A stretch of DNA of 64,000 nt, from positions 115,284-179,283 of the forward strand of contig NZ_FOWC01000017.1 in NCBI RefSeq assembly GCF_900115345.1. Reading direction: 5' to 3'. The DNA comes from Amycolatopsis rubida. GTDB lineage: Bacteria; Actinomycetota; Actinomycetes; Mycobacteriales; Pseudonocardiaceae. Positions 34,751 through 46,020 of the stretch are shown here, one piece after another. Numbering within the stretch: the stretch's first letter is position 1; each line of letters opens with the position of its first letter. Both the position numbers and the translations under genes were made by a program. The notes below the pieces were generated by a model. That model made no database searches. It was not told where the DNA came from and saw only the letters and a program-made list of their open reading frames with translations.

Positions 34751-35221
34751 TCAACCGCCCGCTCCGGCGACCCCGGCCAGCGCCTGGTCGACCGAGGGGA
34801 ACAGCGCGATCCACTCGTCGAGGCCGGTGGTCGTGAACGGCCGCGAGGTGATCGAGGACGTGCTCACGACCCGCAGCGCGCCCGCGTCGAGCTTGCGGTG
34901 CGCACCCGCCAGCACCTGCAACCCGGACGAGCTGAGAAAATCGACCGCGCGCAGGTCGACCACCAGCACGCCGGGTTCCCGTTCGAGCACCCCGCCCACG
35001 AACTCGCCGAGTTCCGGCGCGGTGACCAGATCGATCTCGCCGCCCACGGTCACGACCGCGGCCGGCCCCCGCCACCGGACAGACACCTCGAGGTCGCCCG
35101 CGTCCTGCCCGTCTCCCGAAGCCACGATCACCGATCGTGCCCGATCGGAGGACGAATCGCCAGCGGGCCACCGGACGGCGGCGGCGCGAGCCCCCACCCG
35201 GCCGCGCACCCGCTCCGCCAT
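34751..35221 (-). CDS. STAS domain anti-anti-sigma factor
   Basis: A 156-residue protein whose C-terminal about 110 residues form a STAS domain: VTVGGEIDLVTAPELGEFV, then VLVVDLRAVDFLSSSGLQVL, where the serine after DFLS is the usual phosphorylation position. The N-terminal about 45 residues are Arg- and Ser-rich and could be an extension or a sign that a start further in is used. With the HATPase immediately downstream it forms a partner-switch pair that would free an unseen sigma factor. Confidence 0.86.
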   Translation of the reverse strand: MAERVRGRVGARAAAVRWPAGDSSSDRARSVIVASGDGQDAGDLEVSVRWRGPAAVVTVGGEIDLVTAPELGEFVGGVLEREPGVLVVDLRAVDFLSSSGLQVLAGAHRKLDAGALRVVSTSSITSRPFTTTGLDEWIALFPSVDQALAGVAGAGG

Positions 35222-35471
35222 CAGCGGGTCCGGCGAGGGCCAGTCGCGGAGAACAGCACGTCAGCCCGCGGGCGAGGCTGACTGTGACGATACGGAACTG
35301 GCCGCGCACGCCGCTTCCTCTCCCGGCCAGCCCACCCGGCAAGACTTCCCGCGCGGCATGTCCCCCATGGGGTTTCCTCAGCAGTGCGCGGGGGTTCTCG
35401 CCCCCGCCGACGTCCCGCCGCGCGAAGTCGCCCCGGCCCGACAGCCGCAGCCGGGCCAGCGCGAACGTCTG

Positions 35472-35487
35472 TCAGGGTTCCCCTCAC
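35472..35487. repeat. Half copy of the family A inverted repeat
   Basis: TCAGGGTTCCCCTCAC equals the right arm of the family A repeats, but no matching left arm is present nearby. It lies 16 bases beyond the stop of the GltB-like gene. The 35222-35471 spacer otherwise shows no gene. Confidence 0.6.
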
Positions 35488-35503
35488 CTACATCAGCGGG
35501 AGT

Positions 35504-37096
35504 TCAGGCGAACCGATCCGGATCGGCCGCCGCCCACTCCTGCGCCCACCCGAGAGGCGGCTCCGCCAGCAACTGCCCGGGCTCCAGCCAGTCGTACCAC
35601 TCCGCGTACGACAGCACCGTCCGCGCATCCACCCGGCGGCGCAGCAACCGCGGCGACAACTCCGCCGGATCCGAGACCCCCATCGCCGCCATGATGCGCA
35701 TCGCCGAGGCGACCGTAGCCTCCTGGTACCGCCGCACCCGCTCGGTCTTGTCCCGCACGTCCAGCGCCCGCCCCCGGCGCGGGTCCTGGGTCGCCACCCC
35801 GACCGGGCACTTGTTCGTGTGGCACCGTTGCGACTGGATGCATCCCACCGCGAACATCATCGCCCGCGCGGCGTTCGTGTAGTCCGCGCCCTGGATCAAC
35901 CGCTTCACCACATCCGCTCCGGTGGCGACTTTCCCGCTCGCCCCGAGCCGGATCCGGTCCCGCAGCCCGGTGCCGATCAGCGCATTGTGGACAGTGTGCA
36001 GGCCCTCGGTCAGCGGCGTGCCGAGGTGGTCGGCGAACTCCAGCGGGGCCGCACCGGTACCGCCTTCGGCGCCGTCGACCACGATGAAGTCCGGCGTGAC
36101 CCCTTCGGCCAGCATCGCCTTGCACACCGCCAGCACCTGCGCCCGGGAACCGACGCACAGCTTGAATCCGGTCGGCTTCCCGCCGGCCAGCTCGCGCATC
36201 CGGGCAATGAACCGCACCAGTTCGCGAGGAGTCGAGAACACCCGGTGATACGGCGGGGAAACGACCGTTTCTCCCCTGGGCACCTCGCGCACCCGGGCGA
36301 TTTCCGCATTCACCTTCGTACCGGGCAGCACCCCGCCCATCCCGGGCTTGGCGCCTTGCGAAAGTTTCAAGGAAACGCATTTCACCGCGTCGTGCGCGGC
36401 TTTGCCGGCGAAAGCCGAGGGGTCGAAGTCCCCCTCCGAGGTCCGGCAGCCGAAGTAGCCGGTGCCGATTTCCCAGATCAGGTCGCCGCCGCCCCGCAGG
36501 TGGTGTTCCGAGAGTCCGCCCTCGCCGGTGTCGTGGGCGAAACCGCCGCGGGCGGCACCTTGGTTCAGCGCGAGGATCGCGTTGCCGGACAAGGAACCGA
36601 AGCTCATCGCCGACACGTTCAGCAACGCCATCTCGTACGGCTTCGCACAGTCCGGCCCGCCGACCCGGACTCGCGGCGCGTGCTCCGGAACCGGCACCGG
36701 CGCGAGCGACGGGACGAGGAATTCGTATCCCTCGGCGTACACGTCGCGCTCGGTGCCGAATGGTTCTTCCGCGGCCGTGCCCTTGGCGCGCTGGTAGACA
36801 ATGGACCGGACGTCGCGGTCGTACGGGCGGCCGTCGAAGTTGCGTTCCACAAAGTACTGCTGCATTTCCGGCCGGAGGCTTTCGAGCAGGAATCGCAGGT
36901 GCCCGAGCACCGGATAGTTCCGCAGCACCGAATGCCGCCGCTGGGTCACGTCGTACACCCCGGTCGCCGCGAGCGCCAGCAGCGGCGCCGCCAGGAACCA
37001 CCACCACGGGGAAGCCGCGCCGAGCACCACCGCCCCGGCCGCGAGCACGACCAGCCCGGCGACCAGCCCGAATCGGACCACACTGAGTCTTGCCAC
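35504..37096 (-). CDS. Membrane-anchored FMN-binding glutamate synthase-like protein
   Basis: A 530-residue protein with two N-terminal transmembrane helices (RFGLVAGLVVLAAGAVVLG and the segment around WWWFLAAPLLALAAT), followed by the FMN/Fe-S domain of glutamate synthase large subunits. Recognisable segments are AMSFGSLSGNAILALNQGA, GAKPGMGGVLPGTKV, DFIVVDGAEGGTGAAP and the cysteine cluster CIQSQRCHTNKCPVG. The amidotransferase domain is absent, so it is not a full GltB and its reaction is not established. GTG at 37096 is chosen because it directly precedes the first helix. Confidence 0.88.
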   Translation of the reverse strand: MARLSVVRFGLVAGLVVLAAGAVVLGAASPWWWFLAAPLLALAATGVYDVTQRRHSVLRNYPVLGHLRFLLESLRPEMQQYFVERNFDGRPYDRDVRSIVYQRAKGTAAEEPFGTERDVYAEGYEFLVPSLAPVPVPEHAPRVRVGGPDCAKPYEMALLNVSAMSFGSLSGNAILALNQGAARGGFAHDTGEGGLSEHHLRGGGDLIWEIGTGYFGCRTSEGDFDPSAFAGKAAHDAVKCVSLKLSQGAKPGMGGVLPGTKVNAEIARVREVPRGETVVSPPYHRVFSTPRELVRFIARMRELAGGKPTGFKLCVGSRAQVLAVCKAMLAEGVTPDFIVVDGAEGGTGAAPLEFADHLGTPLTEGLHTVHNALIGTGLRDRIRLGASGKVATGADVVKRLIQGADYTNAARAMMFAVGCIQSQRCHTNKCPVGVATQDPRRGRALDVRDKTERVRRYQEATVASAMRIMAAMGVSDPAELSPRLLRRRVDARTVLSYAEWYDWLEPGQLLAEPPLGWAQEWAAADPDRFA

Positions 37097-37137
37097 GGCG
37101 TCGAAACTAAACCCAGCGGCCAGGACGCGCAGGCCGG

Positions 37138-37659
37138 CTAGACGAGCACGGGCTTCTCGACAGCCGCGGCCAGCCGCTTCGAGCGGACGGCGAGGACGAT
37201 CAGCACCGCCGGGAACAGCAGATCGCAGACCAGGACGCCGCCGGTGTTGCCGGGCGCGTGGTCGCCGTTGGCGAACCACTGGTACACGTGGCCGATCAGC
37301 GCGCCCCACAGGAACATCCCGGCGCCGAGGCCGACAGTGACGCGTTCCCGGGCGGTGGCCGACGACGAGGCGGCGCGGAAGCCCATCACCGCGAGCCCGA
37401 GGTTGGCGAACGCGATCTCGAACTGGAACGGCGAGCGGGTGAAGCCGATCACGTCGGCCATCACGCCCGGCGCGCCGAGGAAGGCGAAGACCATCCACAG
37501 GCTGCCGCAGCCGAGCGCGGGGACGGCCCACCACCGCTGCCAGGTTTCGAGCCTGGCCTGCGGCGAAGGGCTCTTCCGGGTGCGGATCAGCGCACCGGCG
37601 ACCGCGATCAGCGGCCAGATGAGAGGGAACAGGGTCTGCGCGACGTAAGGGATCTCCAT
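37138..37659 (-). CDS. Small multi-pass membrane protein, DUF6790-like
   Basis: A 173-residue protein with about four hydrophobic helices (LFPLIWPLIAVAGALI, GCGSLWMVFAFLG, GLGAGMFLWGALIGHVYQW, LLFPAVLIVLAVRS). The pattern W-x-W-near helix 2 and GHVYQW resembles the uncharacterised DUF6790 family. It is transcribed divergently from a MarR gene with a perfect palindrome in the 59-base gap, so it is probably that regulator's target. Function unknown. Confidence 0.8.
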   Translation of the reverse strand: MEIPYVAQTLFPLIWPLIAVAGALIRTRKSPSPQARLETWQRWWAVPALGCGSLWMVFAFLGAPGVMADVIGFTRSPFQFEIAFANLGLAVMGFRAASSSATARERVTVGLGAGMFLWGALIGHVYQWFANGDHAPGNTGGVLVCDLLFPAVLIVLAVRSKRLAAAVEKPVLV

Positions 37660-37676
37660 GCCGATGAGTCTTGCAT

Positions 37677-37690
37677 AGTTAATATTAACT
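37677..37690. promoter_or_regulatory. Perfect MarR-type operator palindrome
   Basis: AGTTAATATTAACT is a perfect 14-base palindrome, very A/T-rich against this background, lying in the gap between the divergent membrane-protein gene (start 37659) and the MarR gene (start 37719). The size and position are typical of MarR operators that control both genes. Confidence 0.8.
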
Positions 37691-37718
37691 CGTCAACACT
37701 CCTGGTAGGCTCGCCCCC

Positions 37719-38132
37719 GTGGACGACGGACTTGCCGAAGCGCTTCATCGAGTGGTGTTCCTGCTGGGCGAAGCCGCGCGGAAACGCGCGGACGACTCGG
37801 CCGGGCTGACCTACAGCCAGCTGCGCCTGCTGGGCACAGTGGAAGACATCGAACCCGCGACGCAGCATCAGCTCGCGCAGGCGATGTCAGTGTCCGACCC
37901 GGCGATCAGCCGCGCGCTGCGCCCGCTGGAATCGGCCGGGTTCGTCCAGGTGCGCCAGGACCCCGACCACGCGCGACGGCGGCTGGTCACCCTGACCGAC
38001 GCGGGCCGGAGAGCCTTCCACGACACCGGGAAACCGCTGCGGGACGAGTTCCGCGAGGCCTTGCTGAAGGCGGGGTTCCCGTACGAGCAGTATCTGCGCG
38101 ACACCGAGCGGCTCGCCGAACTGCTGTCCTGA
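37719..38132 (+). CDS. MarR family transcriptional regulator
   Basis: A 137-residue winged-helix regulator. TQHQLAQAMSVSDPAISRAL forms the recognition region and QVRQDPDHARRRLVTLTDAG is the wing with the D-x-R-R-type motif. The start is GTG at 37719. It is divergent from the DUF6790-like membrane protein, with the AGTTAATATTAACT palindrome between them, so autoregulation and control of that gene are likely. Confidence 0.92.
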   Translation: MDDGLAEALHRVVFLLGEAARKRADDSAGLTYSQLRLLGTVEDIEPATQHQLAQAMSVSDPAISRALRPLESAGFVQVRQDPDHARRRLVTLTDAGRRAFHDTGKPLRDEFREALLKAGFPYEQYLRDTERLAELLS

Positions 38133-38148
38133 AAGAAGCCACCAGCCA

Positions 38149-38207
38149 AGGTCGGTGAAGGGTTCCTTGGGGGAATCTGATTTCCTCAAGGAACCCTTCA
38201 CCGACCT
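38149..38207. repeat. Intergenic inverted repeat, family A copy 4
   Basis: Perfect 21-base arms at 38149-38169 (AGGTCGGTGAAGGGTTCCTT then G) and 38187-38207, with GGGGAA/TTTCCT extending the stem around TCTGA. It lies between the convergent MarR and metH genes, 24 bases from the metH stop. Confidence 0.85.
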
Positions 38208-38231
38208 CCCGGCGCGTGCACCGGGAACGGC

Positions 38232-41837
<3,606 letters not shown>

Positions 41838-41858
41838 CGCCACCTCCGCATGAGTGCA

Positions 41859-41925
41859 CGGAGGCGCCCTTGGATGGTGGTACCGGCCGAGCGTGGCGGA
41901 CCACCGGTCCGTTGCAGCGCCTCTC
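41859..41925 (-). ncRNA. S-adenosylhomocysteine (SAH) riboswitch
   Basis: On the minus strand the metH leader contains the conserved SAH-riboswitch blocks in order: GAGGCGCTGCAACGG, then a GGACC/GGTCC hairpin, then CCACGCTCGG, and finally AAGGGCGCCTC. The first and last blocks pair as stem P1. The 3' end is 21 bases from the metH start, beside the GGAGG ribosome site, so control of metH by SAH, probably activating when SAH is high, fits the known biology of this class. I judged it by eye, not by covariance search. Confidence 0.85.
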
Positions 41926-41975
41926 GACCTGGTCGTCAAGACTACCGGATGTGACCAGCCCCCGGGCAGGCGTGT

Positions 41976-42578
41976 TCACTCCTCGGGAATCGAGCGGTCC
42001 CCGGGCGGGCTGCCCCGCCACTTCCAGCCGGTCCGCCGGGGTCGTCCGGGCAGGTCGATCCGGCCGGCGCACCAGCGCAGCGCGTCCCAAGCGTCGGGAA
42101 TCGGCTCCTGCTCGGGGAAAAGCCGCGCGACGACGCGGGCGCAGGTGTCGCGCGGCGGGTCGATCGCGACGCCGAGACCCTGGGCGATGTCGTCGCCGTG
42201 CAGCAGCAGTTCCACGCAGCCCATCGCGGCGAAACCGGCCGGATCGGAGCGGCCGGTCGGGTGGTAGGCGCGCTCGCCGGGCCTGCTGCTCCGGACCGCG
42301 GCGGCGAGCAAACGCCCGCCGGCGATGACGAATTCGAGCAGTTCGGCGGGGGACGCGTCGGCGTCGGTTTTGGCGAGGAAGCGCACGTAGTGGTCGGCCG
42401 GGCGGCTCACGACCTGGGCGGCGTAGGACAGGAGGGTGTCGCCGAGGTGCTCCGCGGTGTACCGGCAATCCCATTCGAGATCGCCTGCCGGACGCGTCCA
42501 GTCGCCGCCGATGGCGGGTCCGAGAGCGGAGGATACGCAGCTGAGGGCTTCGTCGAGGGCTTCGGCGCGCACGGTCAT
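41976..42578 (-). CDS. DinB/maleylpyruvate isomerase-like protein
   Basis: A 200-residue protein of the DinB-like four-helix bundle class common in actinobacteria, some members of which use mycothiol. The metal-binding pattern is suggested by CRYTAEHLGDTLLSYAAQ near the start and ELLLHGDDIAQGLG near residue 130, supplying spaced histidines. The start is ATG at 42578. It lies about 50 bases upstream of the riboswitch on the same strand and four bases downstream of the esterase stop, so it may be cotranscribed with the esterase. The reaction is unknown. Confidence 0.75.
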   Translation of the reverse strand: MTVRAEALDEALSCVSSALGPAIGGDWTRPAGDLEWDCRYTAEHLGDTLLSYAAQVVSRPADHYVRFLAKTDADASPAELLEFVIAGGRLLAAAVRSSRPGERAYHPTGRSDPAGFAAMGCVELLLHGDDIAQGLGVAIDPPRDTCARVVARLFPEQEPIPDAWDALRWCAGRIDLPGRPRRTGWKWRGSPPGDRSIPEE

Positions 42579-42582
42579 CCGG

Positions 42583-44073
42583 TCAGCGTAGAGAAGCCCA
42601 GAAGCCGCAGTGGTGATCTTGGGCGAATCCGGTCAGCGGCTGCGCGCCGCCCGGCCGGTACGCGACCGCCTGCCCGGTCGGGCCGCCGCGGACGAACGTC
42701 GTCCAGTCGTCCGCCATCCGGTCGGCGAGCCGTTGCTGTGCTGGGGTGAATGTTGCTGGCTGCTCGGCGAAATCGAACAGGTAGGGCAGTTCCGCGGTGT
42801 GCGTGGCCCCGAGCGGGAACGGCGCCCGCAGCGCGGCCGCCGCCGGCGAGGTCGGGTCGTTGAACTCGTAGGTCGACACGCTGGGCAGCGAACTGGCGAG
42901 CCGCGCGGCCGGGCAGGCGAACGCCCAGTCGGTGACAGCCGCCGCGTACGCGAGGGAAGCGTTGCCGCTGAACGCATCCACCGGGTACTCGCGAGCGACC
43001 GCGTCGGCGTGGGGGAAGACGTTCGCAAGCGCTTGCGGGTAGCCGTGCCGCGTGACTTCGCGACCGGCCGCCGCCTGCTCGGCGAGGAAATACGTGAACT
43101 CGTCGTGCGCCGTGCCCAGCATGACCGGCACCGGAGCCGCGGGAAGCTTGCCGGGCAGCACCGAACCGCCAGTGACCGGGCCCGGCATCTCGATCCCCGC
43201 GATCGAGCCGTACGCCGGAGCGGTCAGGAGTTTCTCGACGGGCAACTCCCGCAGGCATTGCGCGGCGGTCCGGCGGTCGGCGCAACCGCGCGCGGCGGCG
43301 TACTCGACGCTCTTGTTTTCGGCGGCGGACAACGTCGCCTGCGCCTGGCACGGTCCACTTTGGATGATCGCGGCGCGGAACAGCCCGCGCGAGCCGGGGG
43401 CGACGAGGTGGTCGCACACCGACATCCCGCCCGCGGACTCCCCCGCGATCGTCACCCGGTTCGGGTCGCCGCCGAAGGACGCGATGTTGTCGCGCACCCA
43501 CAGCAGCGCCTGCTGCTGGTCGAGGAAGCCGTAGTTCCCCGGTTCCGGGCCCAGCGACGGGTCGGCGAGGAAGCCGAGCGCGCCGAGCCGGTAGTTGAGC
43601 GTGACGACCACCGCGTCGCCGCGGCCGGCCAGCCGGGCGGCGCCGTAACGGTCGCCGCCGCCGCTGAGGAACGCGCCGCCGTGCAGCCACACCAGAACCG
43701 GCCGCCCGGTCTCGCCGGCCGGCGGCGTCCAGACATTCAGGTAGAGGCAGTCTTCGCTGGTCAGGGCTCCGCCGGCGGCCTGCGGACAGCGTGGCCCTGG
43801 TTTCGTGGCGTCGCGCTCCCCCGTCCAGGGCTCGACGGGGACGGGCGGCTGCCAGCGCCGCTCGCCGACGGGTGCGGCCGCGTACGGGATGCCTTGGAAG
43901 AGCCGATGACCGGGAGCGACGCTGCCGCGGACGGCGCCGGCTGCGGTGTGCACGACGTCGCCTGCCCGGCTGACCGCCGCGACCGAAGACGCGCAGGCCG
44001 ACGCGGCCAGAACGGGAATGACGGCCAGTGCCGCGCACCACCGTCGCCGAATCCCCCGAAAAGCCGCCGCCAC
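42583..44073 (-). CDS. Secreted or lipoprotein type-B carboxylesterase
   Basis: A 496-residue carboxylesterase (para-nitrobenzyl esterase family). An N-terminal signal (ALAVIPVLAASACASS) carries a possible lipobox cysteine. The oxyanion region is VLVWLHGGAFLSGG, the nucleophile serine is in TIAGESAGGMS, the acidic residue probably in GTAHDEFTYFL, and the histidine in GATHTAELPYLF. EDCLYLNVW is the family signature. GTG at 44073 precedes the signal peptide. The upstream membrane-protein gene has no stop until 43761, so the two frames overlap by 313 bases. The substrate is unknown. Confidence 0.88.
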   Translation of the reverse strand: MAAAFRGIRRRWCAALAVIPVLAASACASSVAAVSRAGDVVHTAAGAVRGSVAPGHRLFQGIPYAAAPVGERRWQPPVPVEPWTGERDATKPGPRCPQAAGGALTSEDCLYLNVWTPPAGETGRPVLVWLHGGAFLSGGGDRYGAARLAGRGDAVVVTLNYRLGALGFLADPSLGPEPGNYGFLDQQQALLWVRDNIASFGGDPNRVTIAGESAGGMSVCDHLVAPGSRGLFRAAIIQSGPCQAQATLSAAENKSVEYAAARGCADRRTAAQCLRELPVEKLLTAPAYGSIAGIEMPGPVTGGSVLPGKLPAAPVPVMLGTAHDEFTYFLAEQAAAGREVTRHGYPQALANVFPHADAVAREYPVDAFSGNASLAYAAAVTDWAFACPAARLASSLPSVSTYEFNDPTSPAAAALRAPFPLGATHTAELPYLFDFAEQPATFTPAQQRLADRMADDWTTFVRGGPTGQAVAYRPGGAQPLTGFAQDHHCGFWASLR

Positions 44074-44966
44074 CGGCCGGACGATACCGGCCGGGCGTCC
44101 GGGCCCGGCCGCCGGATCATCCGGCGGAGCGCGAGAACCGCCCCGCCGGGCAACGTCGAGACCAGAGCGAGCACGCCGTAGCCGACCGCGACCGTCACGC
44201 CCTGCTCCGCGCCCAGTCCGGCGGCGGCGAACGACAACGCCGCGGTGCCCTCGCGCGGGCCGAATCCGCCGACGTTCAGCGGCATCCCCATCGCCAGCAA
44301 CGCGAGCACCAGCAGCGGCAGCAGGACGCTCAACGGCGCGGTCGCACCAGCCGCGCGGGCGGCGACCGCGAACAGCGTCAGATGTCCGGCCACTGCCAGC
44401 AGAGACCAGCCTGCGACGCCGGGCCACGCTTCGAGGACGCCGGTCCGGATGTCGGCCGCCCAGACGCGACGCAGCCGCTGCCGCGTCGTGACCGCGGCGA
44501 CGGCCAGCGCCACGGTCACGATTCCCAGGCAGAGCAGCACCTGCCGCGGCAGCAGCTCCGGCCGGAAGACCACGACGGCCAGTCCGGCGGCCACCACCAC
44601 GGTCTGTCCGGCAGCGCGTTCGAGCACGACCGCCCGGACGCCGCGACCGACGTCGCCGGTTCGTCGGCCATGTCGGACTGCGCGGTGGACGTCGCCGAGC
44701 ACGCCGGCGGGGAGGACGCCGTTGAGGAATTGCGCGCCGTAATAGTCGCCTGCGGCTTCGCGGAACGGCAGGCGCAGCCCGAGCCGCGCCGCGACCAGCC
44801 GCCAGCGCGCGGCGCTCGCCAGAGTGGTCACGAGCCCGATGACCAGCGCGATCGTGATCGGAACCGGGCCAAGCGCGCGCAGACCACCGGCGAATGCCCC
44901 CGTGCCGAGCCGCCACCACAGCGCGGCGATGACCGCGACCCCGGCCAGCAGCCGCAGCCACCGCAT
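43761..44966 (-). CDS. Lysylphosphatidylglycerol synthase TM region / YbhN-like membrane protein
   Basis: The first about 295 residues form a multi-helix membrane protein of the UPF0104/YbhN family: TTLASAARWRLVAARLGLRL, QFLNGVLPAGVLGDVHRAV, MGMPLNVGGFGPREGTAAL and LPGGAVLALRRMIRR near the natural end. The remaining about 105 residues overlap the esterase and look like shadow sequence (Arg/Pro/Ser-rich, no pattern). A TGA lies in another frame right after ALRRM, so a lost stop or a one-base shift near 44110 may have extended the frame. ATG at 44966 shares a base with the stop of the glycosyltransferase. The family is linked to polyprenyl-lipid or glycolipid steps, which fits that neighbour. 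Confidence 0.75.
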   Translation of the reverse strand: MRWLRLLAGVAVIAALWWRLGTGAFAGGLRALGPVPITIALVIGLVTTLASAARWRLVAARLGLRLPFREAAGDYYGAQFLNGVLPAGVLGDVHRAVRHGRRTGDVGRGVRAVVLERAAGQTVVVAAGLAVVVFRPELLPRQVLLCLGIVTVALAVAAVTTRQRLRRVWAADIRTGVLEAWPGVAGWSLLAVAGHLTLFAVAARAAGATAPLSVLLPLLVLALLAMGMPLNVGGFGPREGTAALSFAAAGLGAEQGVTVAVGYGVLALVSTLPGGAVLALRRMIRRPGPDARPVSSGRWRRLFGGFGDGGARHWPSFPFWPRRPARLRSRRSAGQATSCTPQPAPSAAASLPVIGSSKASRTRPHPSASGAGSRPSPSSPGRGSATPRNQGHAVRRPPAEP

Positions 44967-45973
44967 CAGCCGACCGCCAAGATTCCGCGCAACCGGGCCG
45001 CCGCGGCGGCCCACCCTTCCAGGGTGCGCGCTCGCGCGGCAGCCGCAGCACGGAGTCGTTTGCGCAGGTCAGGGTCGTCACGCCAGCTTCGGAGCGCTGC
45101 GCCGAGGGCTGCTGCGTCGCCGGGCGGGACGAGGAGACCGGGTCGCTCGCCGTCCGGCGCGCGGCCGAGGGCGTCGGGTACGCCGCCGACGTCCGAGGCG
45201 AGCACCGGGATTCCGCGAGCGAGCGCCTCCGTGACGACCATGCCGTACGTCTCGGCGTGCGAGGGCAGGACCAGCAGGTCGGCTCGGCGGTAGGCGTCTT
45301 CCAGCGCTGCTCCGCCGAGCGGGCCGGTGAAGCGGGCGCGCGGGTGGCTCAAGGTGGTGGCGTAGGCCGGGTTTCGGGTGCGCGAGCCGACCAGGTCCAC
45401 CTTCAGCCCGTCCACTTCGGACAGTGCTTTCAGGAGGATGTCCTGGCCCTTGCGCGGGGTCACCGCGGCGACACAGATCAGCTGGGACACTCCGTCGGTC
45501 CCGGTGGCTCGCGGTGCCGGATCGGTTCCGGGCGGTGCGATGTGGACGGTGGCGAGGCCGTGCCGCTTCTCGACGGCGCGAGCGGCGGCGGGACTGGTGA
45601 CGATGACCTGGTTCGCGAGCTGGAGGGTCTTCCGTTCGCGGGCGTCGAGGTCAGCCGCGCGGTGCGGGCTGTCGTCCGCCAGCGGCAGGTGCACGAGGAC
45701 AGACAGGTCGAGCCGGGCCGCCTGCGGGGCCACAACTTCCGGCACTCCGCACGCGACAAGGCCGTCGAGCAGCACCTTCGCGCCATCGGGGACCTCGGCG
45801 AGCACTCCGTCCAGCTGACGCTTCGCGGCCTCGCCGGGGTCCGGCCAGCTACCCTCGACCGGCCGCAGCCGTACCGGTAGGTGTTCGGCCATGCGGCGGT
45901 CGTAGGTGTTGCCGCCGCTGGGCACGCTGCGGTCGTCGAGGTCGCCCGGCACCACAAAACAGGACAGTCGCAC
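44966..45973 (-). CDS. GT4 family glycosyltransferase
   Basis: A 335-residue GT-B glycosyltransferase. The donor-binding half shows QLICVAAVTPRKGQDILLKAL and the E-x7-E region HAETYGMVVTEALARGIPVL, typical of retaining GT4 enzymes. The N-terminal half includes DRSVPSGGNTYDRRMAEHLP, the G-G-N/T segment expected near the start. GTG at 45973 has GGAGG four bases before it. Coupled by TGATG to the YbhN-like membrane protein, it may build a mannosylated or other glycolipid; donor and acceptor are not readable. Confidence 0.9.
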   Translation of the reverse strand: MRLSCFVVPGDLDDRSVPSGGNTYDRRMAEHLPVRLRPVEGSWPDPGEAAKRQLDGVLAEVPDGAKVLLDGLVACGVPEVVAPQAARLDLSVLVHLPLADDSPHRAADLDARERKTLQLANQVIVTSPAAARAVEKRHGLATVHIAPPGTDPAPRATGTDGVSQLICVAAVTPRKGQDILLKALSEVDGLKVDLVGSRTRNPAYATTLSHPRARFTGPLGGAALEDAYRRADLLVLPSHAETYGMVVTEALARGIPVLASDVGGVPDALGRAPDGERPGLLVPPGDAAALGAALRSWRDDPDLRKRLRAAAAARARTLEGWAAAAARLRGILAVG

Positions 45974-46020
45974 GCTGCCTCCCTCCTAACCGGAGACAAC
46001 GGGCGACTGGGCGATCTGGT

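Noticed and set aside
41838..41975. Cobalamin riboswitch ahead of metH
   Set aside because: I saw no B12-box-like sequence; the conserved blocks fit the SAH aptamer better.
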